NCBI RefSeq assembly: GCF_014490035.1
Contig: NZ_CP061008.1
Location: 5,890,001-5,954,000 of the forward strand
From: Achromobacter xylosoxidans
GTDB taxonomy: Bacteria > Pseudomonadota > Gammaproteobacteria > Burkholderiales > Burkholderiaceae_B
DNA: 64,000 nt
Direction of reading: 5' to 3'
The notes under the pieces are model-generated. The model saw only the letters and a list, made by a program, of their open reading frames with translations, searched no databases and was not told where the DNA came from. The translations under genes were made by a program, and so were the position numbers. Numbering within the stretch: the first letter of the stretch is position 1; each line of letters starts with the position of its first letter. Below, piece after piece: positions 26,501 to 35,606 of the stretch.

Positions 26501-28006
26501 ATGGAATTGTTTGACAACCTCATGCTGGGCTTCTCGGTGGCGTTCACGCCCGAGAACCTGGCCTATGCCTTGCTGGGCTGCATCCTGGGCACGCTGATCG
26601 GCGTGCTGCCGGGCATCGGCCCTGTCCCGACCATCGCTATGCTGCTGCCGATCACGTACGTGCTGCCCCCGGTGGCCGGCCTGATCATGCTGGCAGGCAT
26701 CTACTACGGCGCCCAATACGGCGGCTCCACAACGGCAATTCTCGTGGCATTGCCAGGGGAAACGTCCGCGGTGGTGACCGTGCTGGACGGCCACCAGATG
26801 GCCCGCAACGGCCGTGCTGGCGCCGCGCTGGCAATCGCCGCGCTGGGTTCGTTCTTCGCAGGCTGCGTGGCCACGCTGCTGCTGGCCGCCTTCGCGCCCC
26901 CGCTGGCTGAAGTCGCGTTCAAGTTCGGCCCGGCCGAGTACTTCTCGCTGATGTGCCTGGGCCTGGTCGGCGCCGTGGTGCTGGCTTCGGGTTCGCTGCC
27001 CAAGGCCATCGCGATGATCCTGCTGGGTCTGCTGCTGGGCATGGTGGGCACCGACGTGAACTCGGGCGTCGCCCGCTTCGACTTCGGCATCCCCGAACTG
27101 CAAGACGGCATCGACTTCGCCATCGTGGCCATGGGCGTGTTCGGCTTCGCCGAAATCATGACCAACCTCGAGCAGAAGGAAAACCGCGTCGACATCACCG
27201 ACAAGATCGGCTCGCTGTATCCCAACAAGCAGGAATTCAAGGAAGCCGCCCCCGCTGTGCTGCGCGGCACGGCTCTGGGTTCGGCCCTGGGCATCCTGCC
27301 TGGCGGTGGCGCCGTGTTGTCGTCGTTCGCTTCCTACACGCTGGAAAAGAAGATCTCGCGCAATCCGGAACGCTTCGGCAAGGGCCACCCGGCCGGCCTG
27401 GCTGGCCCGGAATCGGCGAACAACGCCGCTGCCCAGACCTCGTTCATCCCGCTGCTGACCCTGGGCATCCCGGGTAACGCCGTGATGGCGCTGATGGTCG
27501 GCGCGATGACCATCCACAACATCCAGCCCGGCCCGCAAGTCATGACGAGCCACCCGGAGCTGTTCTGGGGCCTGATCGCCTCGATGTGGATCGGCAACCT
27601 GATGCTGGTGGTGCTGAACCTGCCGCTGATCGGCCTGTGGGTCAAGCTGCTGAAAGTGCCCTACCGCATCCTGTTCCCGGCGATTCTGGTCTTCTGCACG
27701 ATCGGCGTGTACTCGTTGAACTACAACACGTTCGACATCTTCACCACCGCCATCTTCGGCATCATCGGCTACGTGTGGTCCAAGCTGAAGTGCGAAGGCG
27801 CACCGCTGCTGCTGGGCCTGGTGCTGGGCCCCATGATGGAAGAGAACTTCCGTCGCGCCCTGCTGCTGTCGCGCGGCGACTTCACGACCTTCGTGACGCG
27901 TCCGCTGTCGGCCTCGCTGCTGGCCGTCGCCGTCTTCCTGGTGATCCTGGTGGCCCTGCCGGCGATCCGCAAGAAGCGCGAAGAGACCTTCGTCGAAGAA
28001 GACTAA
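26501..28006 (+). CDS. tctA: TctA-family large permease subunit of a TTT transporter
   Basis: The large inner-membrane subunit, 501 residues with about 11-12 helices. Two family signatures are visible: GVLPGIGPVPTIAMLLPITY near the N-terminus with YYGAQYGGSTTAI, and GILPGGGAVLSSFASYTLEKK with NNAAAQTSFIPLLTLGIPGNAVMALM in the second half. Together with TctB it imports citrate or another carboxylate using an ion gradient and a soluble binding protein, which must come from elsewhere. A strong terminator follows. Confidence 0.93.
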   Translation: MELFDNLMLGFSVAFTPENLAYALLGCILGTLIGVLPGIGPVPTIAMLLPITYVLPPVAGLIMLAGIYYGAQYGGSTTAILVALPGETSAVVTVLDGHQMARNGRAGAALAIAALGSFFAGCVATLLLAAFAPPLAEVAFKFGPAEYFSLMCLGLVGAVVLASGSLPKAIAMILLGLLLGMVGTDVNSGVARFDFGIPELQDGIDFAIVAMGVFGFAEIMTNLEQKENRVDITDKIGSLYPNKQEFKEAAPAVLRGTALGSALGILPGGGAVLSSFASYTLEKKISRNPERFGKGHPAGLAGPESANNAAAQTSFIPLLTLGIPGNAVMALMVGAMTIHNIQPGPQVMTSHPELFWGLIASMWIGNLMLVVLNLPLIGLWVKLLKVPYRILFPAILVFCTIGVYSLNYNTFDIFTTAIFGIIGYVWSKLKCEGAPLLLGLVLGPMMEENFRRALLLSRGDFTTFVTRPLSASLLAVAVFLVILVALPAIRKKREETFVEED

Positions 28007-28046
28007 AGCGCAGCCTGCCGCCTCGCTGCGGCAGTCCCGCCCTGAA

Positions 28047-28075
28047 AACCCCCGGGTTCCGCCCCGGGGGTTTTT
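28047..28075 (+). terminator. Terminator after the first TctA gene
   Basis: AACCCCCGGG, short loop, CCCGGGGGTT followed by TTTCTTTG. Confidence 0.88.
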
Positions 28076-28195
28076 CTTTGCGCGCACGGTATTCGGTCCG
28101 ATAGACGCTACCAATCAATACAACTCAATACGGGTTATGTTCAAACGCAGTTCGCGTACGTTAAGCTAGGGGTTTACCCCACGCGATGATTCGAG

Positions 28196-29800
28196 ATGAA
28201 TTTCAACTGGAACAACCCCTATCCCACCACCCGGCACCCAGTGTTCGCACGCAACGTGGTTGCCACCTCGCAGCCGCTGGCCGCCCAGGCGGGCTTGCGG
28301 ATCCTGGCGCAAGGCGGCAACGCCGTCGACGCGGCGATCGCCGCAGCCGCCACGCTGGCCCTGACGGAGCCGGTCAGCAACGGGCTGGGATCGGATTGTT
28401 TCGCCATCGTCTGGGACGGCTCGAAGTTGCATGGCCTGAATGCCTCGGGTACGGCGCCGGCAGCCTGGAACATGGATTACTTCCGGCGCAAGCACCAGGG
28501 CGCCATCCCGACGCGCGGCTGGGACAGCGTGACGGTGCCTGGCTGCGTGGCGGGCTGGGCCGCCCTGCATGAAAGGCTGGGCCGGTTGTCCTTTGCCGAT
28601 GTGCTGGCGCCCGCCATCGAATATGCCGAGCGCGGCTTTGCCGTGTCGCCCATCGTGCAGGAAAAGTGGGCGGCGCAGGCCGACCTCCTGCAGCCGCAGC
28701 CAGGCTTTGCCGAGCATTTCCTGCCACGCGGCCGCGCACCGCAGGTCGGCGAGCACTTCGTGCTGCAAGGCGCGGCCGCCACGCTCAAGCGCATTGCGGC
28801 CAGCGGCGGCCGGGACTTCTACGAAGGCGAGACCGCCCACAAGCTGGTGGCGCATGCCCAGGCCCACGACGCCGCGCTGACGCTGGCGGATCTGCGCGAT
28901 TACGCGCCGCAGTGGGTGGCGCCGATCAGCCAAGCCTACCGCGGCCACACGCTGCATCAGATTCCGCCCAACGGCCAGGGCATCGCCGCCCTGATCGCCC
29001 TGGGCATCCTGCAGAACTTCGACGTGGCGGCCCGCCCGGTGGATCACCCCGCAACCCAGCACCTGCTGATCGAGGCGATGAAGCTGGCGTTTGCCGATGT
29101 CTACGCGCACGTGGCCGACGCACAACACATGCAGGTCACGCCCGAACAGATGCTGGCCGCGGACTATCTGGCGCAGCGGGCGCGCCTGATCGACCCTAAT
29201 GCGGCGCAGGCCCACGCCAGCGGCCACGCGCCGCGCGGCGGCACTGTCTACCTGACGGCCGCGGACAAGTGCGGCATGATGGTCAGCTTCATCCAGTCGA
29301 ACTACATGGGCTTCGGCTCCGGCGTGGTGGTCCCAGGCACCGGCGTCAGCCTGCAGAACCGCGGCCATTGCTTCAGCACCGACCCTGGCCACCCCAATGC
29401 GGTGGCGGGCGGCAAGCGCCCCTTCCACACCATCATCCCGGGCTTCCTGATGCGCAATGGCGCACCCGTCATGAGTTTTGGGGTCATGGGGGGCAATATG
29501 CAGCCCCAGGGGCAGGTGCAGACGCTGGTGCGAATGCTGGACTACGGCCAGCAGCCGCAGGCCGCCTGCGACGCGCCTCGCTGGAAATGGAACCATGGGC
29601 TGTCGCTGGACGCGGAGGCCGGCCTGCCCGCGGCCGTCGCCGAGGGGCTGCGCGCCCGCGGCCACGTGCTCGAAAGCATGGCGGATCCCTACATGGACTT
29701 CGGCTCGGGACAGTTCATCTGGCGCCTGGGCGACCCGGCGGTGGACGGGTATGTCAGCGCCAGCGACAGCCGGCGCGATGGACTCGCCGCGGGCTTTTGA
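28196..29800 (+). CDS. Gamma-glutamyltransferase family protein (cytoplasmic type)
   Basis: An Ntn-hydrolase of the gamma-glutamyltranspeptidase fold, 534 residues. The N-terminal half has the family block GGNAVDAAIAAAATLALTEP and SVTVPGCVAGWAAL. The autocleavage/nucleophile threonine is T350 in RGGTVYLTAAD, followed by the small subunit with MMVSFIQSNYMGFGSG and KRPFHTIIPGFL. There is no signal peptide, unlike secreted E. coli Ggt, so it belongs to the intracellular Ggt/YwrD-like group. It may act on gamma-glutamyl compounds or as an acylase. The neighbouring TctBA pair and hydroxyacid dehydrogenase suggest catabolism. No clear ribosome site precedes the ATG. Confidence 0.85.
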   Translation: MNFNWNNPYPTTRHPVFARNVVATSQPLAAQAGLRILAQGGNAVDAAIAAAATLALTEPVSNGLGSDCFAIVWDGSKLHGLNASGTAPAAWNMDYFRRKHQGAIPTRGWDSVTVPGCVAGWAALHERLGRLSFADVLAPAIEYAERGFAVSPIVQEKWAAQADLLQPQPGFAEHFLPRGRAPQVGEHFVLQGAAATLKRIAASGGRDFYEGETAHKLVAHAQAHDAALTLADLRDYAPQWVAPISQAYRGHTLHQIPPNGQGIAALIALGILQNFDVAARPVDHPATQHLLIEAMKLAFADVYAHVADAQHMQVTPEQMLAADYLAQRARLIDPNAAQAHASGHAPRGGTVYLTAADKCGMMVSFIQSNYMGFGSGVVVPGTGVSLQNRGHCFSTDPGHPNAVAGGKRPFHTIIPGFLMRNGAPVMSFGVMGGNMQPQGQVQTLVRMLDYGQQPQAACDAPRWKWNHGLSLDAEAGLPAAVAEGLRARGHVLESMADPYMDFGSGQFIWRLGDPAVDGYVSASDSRRDGLAAGF

Positions 29801-29876
29801 TTGCGTTAAGGTTAGGGCCTGTTTACTGGCGCCAGCGCCCCTGATGGCCCCAATCACATAAAGCGGAGTCCCCTGC

Positions 29877-30782
29877 ATGGCAACGATCGGTACCAAGAGC
29901 TACGACGCTGTCGTACCCCAGAAAGTCACTTTCCTCGGTTTGGGCGTGATGGGCCTGCCCATGGCCGGCCATCTGGCGCGTGCGGGACATGACGTCACGG
30001 TCTACAACCGCTCGCCGGCCAAGGCCCAGGCCTGGGTCGCCGAGTTCGGCGGCAAGAGCGCAGCCACGCCGCGCGAAGCCGTGGCCGGCGCGCAGATCGT
30101 GTTCGCCTGCGTCGGCAATGACGACGACCTGCGCAGCGTGGTGCTGGGTCCCGACGGCGCGTTCGCCGGCATGACGCCAGGCGCGGTCTTCGTCGACCAC
30201 ACCACCGCGTCCGCCGACGTGGCGCGCGAACTCTACGCGCAGGCCAAGGACCTGGGCCTGAATTTCGTCGACGCGCCGGTGTCGGGCGGGCAGGCAGGCG
30301 CGGTCAACGGCGTGCTGACCATCATGTGCGGCGGTGAACAAGCCGTGTTCGATGCGATCAAGCCCGTGGCGCAGAGCTTCGGCCGCGCGGTCACGCTGGT
30401 GGGTCCGCCCGGAGCCGGCCAACTGGCCAAGATGGTCAACCAGATCTGCATCGCAGGCGTGGTGCAGGGTCTGTCCGAGGCGATCGCCTTCGGCCAGGCT
30501 GCCGATCTGGACATGAAGCTGGTGCTGGACGTGATCAGCAAGGGCGCGGCGCAGAGCTGGCAGATGGAGAACCGCGGCGGCACCATGGTCGACGACAAGT
30601 TCGACTTCGGCTTCGCGGTGGACTGGATGCGCAAGGATCTGGGCCTGGTGCTGGCCGAAGCCCGCCACAATGGCGCGCGCCTGCCCCTGACGGCCCTGGT
30701 GGACCAGTTCTATGGCGACGTGCAGAAGCTGGGCGGCGGCCGCTGGGATACCTCCAGCCTGATCAAGCGCCTGCGCGACTGA
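29877..30782 (+). CDS. NAD(P)-dependent beta-hydroxyacid dehydrogenase
   Basis: A 301-residue member of the 3-hydroxyisobutyrate dehydrogenase / tartronate semialdehyde reductase family. Rossmann motif GLGVMGLPMAGHLARAGHDV (21-40), with N44 suggesting NADP use; substrate motif DAPVSGGQAGA (132-142); catalytic Lys185 in GQLAKMVNQ. The start at 29877 has GGAG nine bases upstream. It adds about 16 residues before the usual N-terminus. It is 76 bases behind the Ggt gene and ends at a bidirectional terminator shared with azoR. The substrate cannot be fixed from sequence. Confidence 0.9.
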   Translation: MATIGTKSYDAVVPQKVTFLGLGVMGLPMAGHLARAGHDVTVYNRSPAKAQAWVAEFGGKSAATPREAVAGAQIVFACVGNDDDLRSVVLGPDGAFAGMTPGAVFVDHTTASADVARELYAQAKDLGLNFVDAPVSGGQAGAVNGVLTIMCGGEQAVFDAIKPVAQSFGRAVTLVGPPGAGQLAKMVNQICIAGVVQGLSEAIAFGQAADLDMKLVLDVISKGAAQSWQMENRGGTMVDDKFDFGFAVDWMRKDLGLVLAEARHNGARLPLTALVDQFYGDVQKLGGGRWDTSSLIKRLRD

Positions 30783-30802
30783 GCCCTGCCCTTGCGGCAA
30801 AA

Positions 30803-30830
30803 AAAAGGCGAGCCGCAAGGCTCGCCTTTT
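30803..30830. terminator. Bidirectional terminator
   Basis: AAAAGGCGAGCC, loop GCAA, GGCTCGCCTTTT, with A and T runs on each side. It separates the dehydrogenase gene from converging azoR. Confidence 0.9.
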
Positions 30831-30847
30831 GCTTTGGACGCCTGCGC

Positions 30848-31477
30848 TTACGCGGCCAGGCTGTCCTGCTGCGCGGCGGGCAGCAGCGCGTCGATGCGCT
30901 GCTTGGCCTGCGCCATGCCTTCCAGCGCTGCCACTTCGCCCATGGCCATGCCTTCGGCGGCGATGAAGGTGACGTCGGTCATGCCCAGGAAGGCCAGCAT
31001 CTGGCGCAGGTAAGGCGTCATCGTGTCCGAAGGCGTGCCTTCGGCCTTGCCGCCGCGAGCGGTCAGCACGAACACCTGCTTGCCCTTGACCAGGCCTTCG
31101 GGCACGCCTTCGGGGGTATAGCGGAAGGTGACGCCGGCGCGGGCGAGATGATCGAGATAGCTCTTGAACTGGGCGGGCATGTTGAAGTTGTAGACCGGAA
31201 CGGCGAAGACCACGCGATCGGCCTCCATCAATTCGGCTACCAGAGCATCGCTCATCTCAACCAGGCGTTGCTGGTCCACGCTGCGGGCATCGGCCGGGGT
31301 GAACAGCGCGCCAGCGGTGTTTCCGTCGAAGTACGGAATGGGCTGGGCGCCGATGTCGCGAACCTTGATGGCCGCGGCCGGATTAGACGCCTTGACGCGG
31401 TTGATCAGGTGATCGGCCAATTGCTTGCTGTTGGAACGATCGCCGAGAATAGAGGAAAGGATAACCAGGGTCTTCAT
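30848..31477 (-). CDS. azoR: FMN-dependent NADH:quinone/azo reductase AzoR
   Basis: A cytoplasmic flavodoxin-like enzyme of 209 residues that reduces quinones and azo compounds with NADH. Visible family motifs: phosphate-binding SSILGDRSNSKQLAD, the flavin loop VPVYNFNMPAQFKSYLD, and LTARGGKAEGTPSD. The ATG follows GGAG. It is divergent from a LysR-type gene with 152 bases between, which contain LysR-style palindromes, so that regulator is the likely controller. Confidence 0.93.
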   Translation of the reverse strand: MKTLVILSSILGDRSNSKQLADHLINRVKASNPAAAIKVRDIGAQPIPYFDGNTAGALFTPADARSVDQQRLVEMSDALVAELMEADRVVFAVPVYNFNMPAQFKSYLDHLARAGVTFRYTPEGVPEGLVKGKQVFVLTARGGKAEGTPSDTMTPYLRQMLAFLGMTDVTFIAAEGMAMGEVAALEGMAQAKQRIDALLPAAQQDSLAA

Positions 31478-31582
31478 TGCAAATTTCTCCAGTGAGGGCC
31501 CGCTCGCTGCGGGCGGTCAGGATCCGTAGGCTTTGATCAGATCCCGAGTGCATGGCGTCACTGTAGACGGGTTAATTGTTCA

Positions 31583-31622
31583 CATAAATCCGGTTATGAT
31601 GAACTATTCGTTCCAGGAATAG
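31583..31622. promoter_or_regulatory. Putative LysR operator between azoR and its regulator
   Basis: Two inverted repeats lie close together: ATAA-N6-TTAT at 31584-31597, a typical T-N11-A LysR box, and CTATTC-N7-GAATAG at 31604-31622. The pair lies in front of the LysR start at 31630 and upstream of azoR. Confidence 0.55.
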
Positions 31623-31629
31623 AACAATC

Positions 31630-32565
31630 ATGCAAGATCTCAACGACCTCTACTACTTTTCCCAGGTAGTCGAACAGGGGGGCTTCAGCGCCGCGGCCAG
31701 GGTGTTGGACATCCCGAAATCCCGCTTGTCGCGCCGGATCTCGCACCTGGAGGAAAGCCTGGGCGTGCGTCTTTTGCAGCGCACGACGCGGCGCTTGCGC
31801 CTGACCTCGGCCGGCGAGCGTTATCTGCACTATTGCCGCGAAATGGCCGCATCGGCGCGCGCCGCCGACGACGCCATGCGGCAACTGCAGGCCGAGCCCA
31901 CCGGCCCCGTGATCGTGAGCTGCCCCGTGTCCATCGCGCAGGACGTGCTGTCGCCGCTGTTGCCCGAATTCCTGGACGCCTGGCCCGCCGTGTCGGTGCA
32001 GTTGCTGGTGACCAACCGCCGCGTGGACCTGATCCGCGAGGGCGTGGACCTGGCCCTGCGCGTGCGCACCAAGCTGGATACCGACGCCGAACTGGTCGTG
32101 CGCCACTTCGGCACGGCGCGCGGCACGCTGGTCGCCAGCCCCAGCTATCTGCAGCGCCATGGCACGCCCGACAGCCCGCAGGATCTCGCCACGCACACCA
32201 CGCTGAGCTTCAGCGATCCGCAAAACGAAGTGCGCTGGCCGCTACGCAACGACAAGGGTGAAGAGGTGCACGTGGAATTGAAGCCGCAGCTGTCATGCAA
32301 CGACTTCATCGTGCTGACCGAGGCCGCGGTGCGCGGCCGCGGCATCGCCCTGCTACCCTCGATCGCCACGCATGAACAGCTGCGGCGCGGCCAGCTGGTG
32401 CAGGTTCTGCCGCAATGGCAGTCGCCCGAGGGCATCGTGCATTGCATCTATCCGTCGCGGCGGGGCATGATGCCCGCCGTGCGCGCCCTGCTCGATTTCC
32501 TGTCGGAGCGCCTGCCCGCGATGTATCAGCGGCTGGAAAAGGCGCCGCTGCCGCCGGCTCAGTAG
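31630..32565 (+). CDS. LysR-family regulator, divergent from azoR
   Basis: A 311-residue LysR regulator. N-terminal winged helix (LNDLYYFSQVVEQGGFSAAARVLDIPKSRLSRRI) and C-terminal type 2 periplasmic-binding-like sensor domain (VIVSCPVSIAQDVLSPLL onward). The closest recognised kind is the group next to quinone or azo reductases. The last 7 bases overlap the converging ghrA-like gene. Confidence 0.92.
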   Translation: MQDLNDLYYFSQVVEQGGFSAAARVLDIPKSRLSRRISHLEESLGVRLLQRTTRRLRLTSAGERYLHYCREMAASARAADDAMRQLQAEPTGPVIVSCPVSIAQDVLSPLLPEFLDAWPAVSVQLLVTNRRVDLIREGVDLALRVRTKLDTDAELVVRHFGTARGTLVASPSYLQRHGTPDSPQDLATHTTLSFSDPQNEVRWPLRNDKGEEVHVELKPQLSCNDFIVLTEAAVRGRGIALLPSIATHEQLRRGQLVQVLPQWQSPEGIVHCIYPSRRGMMPAVRALLDFLSERLPAMYQRLEKAPLPPAQ

Positions 32566-33488
32566 CCGCGCGAGCGGTCCACCACGCCGGTGATGGCTTC
32601 GCCGCGCTGCAGCTGCGCGACCTTGCCCGCGATCTGGCGGATGCTCTCGTCGCGCAAGGTGCGCGCCGCGATGTGCGGCGTCACATGCACGCGCGCATCG
32701 CGCCAGAACGCGTGGTCCTTGGGCAAGGGCTCGGTGTGGAAGACGTCCAGCGTGGCGCCGTCGATCTCGCCTTCTTCGAGCATCTGCACCAGATCGTCCT
32801 CGACCAGATGCTCGCCCCGGCCGACGTTGACCAGATGCGCATGCGGCAGCAGTTGCGACAGCGTTTCGCGGTTGAGGATGCCGACCGTGTCCGGCGTAAG
32901 CGGCAGCACGTTCACCAGGAAGCGCGTGCGGGCCAGGAACGCCGGCAAGGCGGCCGCTCCCGCAAAGGTTTCGACGCCGGGAATCTCGCGCGGCGTGCGC
33001 GACCAACCCGCCACGGGGTAGCCGAATTCGGCCAGGGTCTGAGCGACCCTGGCGCCTACCTGCCCCAGGCCCAGCACGCCCACCGGCCAGTCCGCCTGCC
33101 GCGAACCTTCACGGGTGTCCCAATGCTGCCGCGCCTGCGCATGGTCGAACGCTTCGAAATCGCGCGAGACGCGCAGCAGCGCATACAGCGCGTATTCCGC
33201 CATCTGCACCGACATGCCCGCGTCTTCCAGGCGGACGATGCGCACCTGCGGCGGAATCTCGGGCATCTTCAGCAAGGCGTCGACGCCCGCGCCCAGATTG
33301 AACAGCGTGGTCAGGCCGGTTTCGTGCTTGAAGAGTTCGGCCGGCGGACGCCACACCAGCGCCGCCTGCGCGCCCGAGGGCGGGCCGTCCGGATTCCACA
33401 CGGAAATGCGGCATCCGGGCATGGCGGCTTCCAGCAGCGGAACCCAGGCGGCGGGATCATGGTGGGGACAGGCAAAGAGTATGTGCAT
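32559..33488 (-). CDS. ghrA: Glyoxylate/hydroxypyruvate reductase A-like dehydrogenase
   Basis: A D-isomer-specific 2-hydroxyacid dehydrogenase of 309 residues that reduces glyoxylate or hydroxypyruvate with NAD(P)H. NAD-binding motif VGVLGLGQVGARVAQTLAEFG, the catalytic arginine in NVGRGEHLVEDDL, glutamate in DVFHTEPLPKDH and histidine in HVTPHIAA. FNLGAGVDALL near the N-terminus is typical of GhrA. I take the ATG at 33488 (MHILFACPHHD); an upstream extension in frame has no support. Confidence 0.9.
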   Translation of the reverse strand: MHILFACPHHDPAAWVPLLEAAMPGCRISVWNPDGPPSGAQAALVWRPPAELFKHETGLTTLFNLGAGVDALLKMPEIPPQVRIVRLEDAGMSVQMAEYALYALLRVSRDFEAFDHAQARQHWDTREGSRQADWPVGVLGLGQVGARVAQTLAEFGYPVAGWSRTPREIPGVETFAGAAALPAFLARTRFLVNVLPLTPDTVGILNRETLSQLLPHAHLVNVGRGEHLVEDDLVQMLEEGEIDGATLDVFHTEPLPKDHAFWRDARVHVTPHIAARTLRDESIRQIAGKVAQLQRGEAITGVVDRSRGY

Positions 33489-33550
33489 GGTGGCTCTGTG
33501 TGCAGGCTCGGGAAGCCTCAAGCATGAGGGATGCCGCCGCACAAATCAAA

Positions 33551-33573
33551 CGGCCCGGCATATGGCCGGGCCG
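33551..33573 (-). terminator. Terminator after the second TctA gene
   Basis: CGGCCCGGC/GCCGGGCCG hairpin followed on the minus strand by TTTGATTTG. Placed 24 bases after the TctA stop. Confidence 0.65.
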
Positions 33574-33596
33574 CGTGCAGACAAACGGAAAAGCGC

Positions 33597-35126
33597 TCAG
33601 GCCGCCTGCGGCACCTCGGGCTTGCCTTTGCCCTTGTTCTTGTTGCGGCGCAGGAAGGCCCACACCTGCAGGAAGACCAGCAAGGCGCTCGCGCCGATGA
33701 ACCACGCGCTGATCGGGCGCTCCACGAACACCGCCAGATCGCCGCGGGACAGCAGCAACGCGCGGCGGAAGTTCTCTTCGACCATGGGGCCAAGCACGAA
33801 GCCGAGCAGGATGGGCGCGACCGAGAATTCCAGCGTCATGAGGATGGCGCCGATCACACCGAAAGCCAGCACCTCCCAAATCTGGAAGAGACTGTTCTGG
33901 GTGCTGAACACCCCCACCGCGATGAAGAACAGCGCCGACGGGAACAGGTAGCGGTACGGCACCTGCAGCAACTTCACCCACACGCCGATCAGCGGCACGT
34001 TCAGCACCATGAGCAGCACGTTACCCACCCAGAAGCTGGCGATCAGGCCCCAGAAGATGTCCGGATGCTCGGTGATCAGCTGCGGGCCGGGCTGGATGCC
34101 CTGGATCAGCAGCGCGCCCAGGATCAGCGCCATCACGGCGTCGCCGGGGATGCCCAGACTCATCGTGGGGATGAAGTCGACCTGCGTCTTGGAGTGCGAG
34201 GACGCTTCCGGCGACGCCACGCCGGCGATCATGCCGGTGCCGAACTTCTCGGGCGTCTTGGAGATCTTGCGCTCCAGCGCATAGGCCACGAAGGTGGTGA
34301 TGGTGGGGCCGGTGCCGGGCATGGCGCCGAACAGCGTGCCTACCGCCGTGCCGCGCACCATGGGCCAGAACGCGGTCTTGAGTTCCTGCTTGCTGGGCCG
34401 CATGTCGCGCAGGCGCAGCTTGGCGCCGCTGCCGATGATGGTCATGCGGTTGACGCTCATGAGGAAGTCGGCCACGCCGAACAGGCCCATGGAAATCGCC
34501 ACCAGTTCCAGGCCGTCGGACAGGTCCAGCAGCCCGAACGAAAAGCGGATGGTGCCGGTATTCACGTCCGTGCCCACCACGCCGCACATCAGGCCGAACA
34601 AGGTCATCGCCACGCCCTTGAGCGGCGAGCCGCGCGACATCGTGGCGCCGGCCAAGAGGCCCAACAGCATGATCGAAAAGATCTCGGTGGGACCGAACTT
34701 GAACGCCACTTCAACCAGCAGCGGCGACGCGAAGATCATGACGATGATCCCCACCGACGCGGCGAAGAACGAACAGATCATCGTGATGCCGAGCGCGGTT
34801 CCGCCCTTGCCCTGTTTGGTCAGCGGATAGCCGTCCAGGCAGGTGACCGCGTGCGGCGGATGCGAAGGCAGGTTGAGCAGGATCGCGCCGATGGCGCCGC
34901 CGTACTGCGAACCGTAGAAGATGCCGGCCAGCATCAGGATGGCGGGCACCGGATGCATTACGTAGGTCAGCGGCAGCAGAATGGAAATGGCCGACAGCGC
35001 GCCCATGCCGGGCAGCACGCCGATGAGGTTGCCCACCAGCACGCCGAAGAACGACCACATCAGGTTGTGCCACTGGAAGGCGACGCCGAAGCCGTACCAG
35101 AGGTCCATCAAAGATTGAGAAATCAT
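33597..35126 (-). CDS. tctA: TctA-family large permease subunit, second TTT system
   Basis: A 509-residue inner-membrane protein with about 11-12 helices. Signatures: GVLPGMGALSAISILLPLTY, FYGSQYGGAIGAILLNLPSH, FGAMPGTGPTITTFVAYALE and VDFIPTMSLGIPGDAVMALI. The C-terminus is basic and Lys-rich (RRNKNKGKGKPE). It follows the TctB gene by 6 bases. It differs clearly from the TctA at 26501, so the two systems probably carry different substrates. Confidence 0.93.
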   Translation of the reverse strand: MISQSLMDLWYGFGVAFQWHNLMWSFFGVLVGNLIGVLPGMGALSAISILLPLTYVMHPVPAILMLAGIFYGSQYGGAIGAILLNLPSHPPHAVTCLDGYPLTKQGKGGTALGITMICSFFAASVGIIVMIFASPLLVEVAFKFGPTEIFSIMLLGLLAGATMSRGSPLKGVAMTLFGLMCGVVGTDVNTGTIRFSFGLLDLSDGLELVAISMGLFGVADFLMSVNRMTIIGSGAKLRLRDMRPSKQELKTAFWPMVRGTAVGTLFGAMPGTGPTITTFVAYALERKISKTPEKFGTGMIAGVASPEASSHSKTQVDFIPTMSLGIPGDAVMALILGALLIQGIQPGPQLITEHPDIFWGLIASFWVGNVLLMVLNVPLIGVWVKLLQVPYRYLFPSALFFIAVGVFSTQNSLFQIWEVLAFGVIGAILMTLEFSVAPILLGFVLGPMVEENFRRALLLSRGDLAVFVERPISAWFIGASALLVFLQVWAFLRRNKNKGKGKPEVPQAA

Positions 35127-35132
35127 GGCGCT

Positions 35133-35606
35133 TCAACCCCAGCGAAACAGCGGAAGCTGCAACTGCAACGCCCACCAGAAGACGACGACCGCGATGACGG
35201 TCATGGCGATCGACAGCAGCAGAGCCTGCTTGATCGTGTTGTTGCGGTCGCCCAGCGCCGAGATGAACACGATGGCGAACGTGGCGGGCAGCAAGCCGCC
35301 GTAGTGGCCCAACAGCAGGAAGGCCAGGATGCCCAGCAGGATGCAGGCGCCGCCGCGGAAATCGGGCAGGCCGTGGCCATGGCCGTCGCCGGGCGGCGGC
35401 GCGGACGACTCGCCCGAACGCGCCGAGATGGCGATCAGCACGCCGGTCAGCGCCAGCAGGCCGCCGAGCGCCGCCGGGAAAAATCCGGGGCCCATGTGGC
35501 TCAGGGTGCCGATGTGATAGTCGGTGCCGCCGTAAATCGCCCCCAGCCCAATGAGGACCATCAGCGCTCCGCCGTAATAGTCCTTTCTATTGATTGTCTT
35601 TTGCAC
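35133..35606 (-). CDS. tctB: TctB-family small permease subunit, second TTT system
   Basis: 157 residues, four predicted helices with the family pattern YYGGALMVLIGLGAIYGGTDYHIGTLSHMGPGFFPAALG. I use the GTG at 35606 because GGAGG lies seven bases upstream; a farther ATG at 35651 has no ribosome site. Between helices 2 and 3 is a Gly/His-rich loop (GDGHGHGLPDF) longer than in the other TctB. It is followed closely by TctA. The two-component genes lie just upstream on the same strand. Confidence 0.88.
   Translation of the reverse strand: MQKTINRKDYYGGALMVLIGLGAIYGGTDYHIGTLSHMGPGFFPAALGGLLALTGVLIAISARSGESSAPPPGDGHGHGLPDFRGGACILLGILAFLLLGHYGGLLPATFAIVFISALGDRNNTIKQALLLSIAMTVIAVVVFWWALQLQLPLFRWG

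Noticed and set aside
26432..28114. Large antisense frame opposite TctA, rich in His, Gln and Arg
   Set aside because: Composition is that of a shadow frame, and TctA motifs are certain on the other strand. The same holds for the frames opposite the second TctA, GGT, tolA and the kinase gene.
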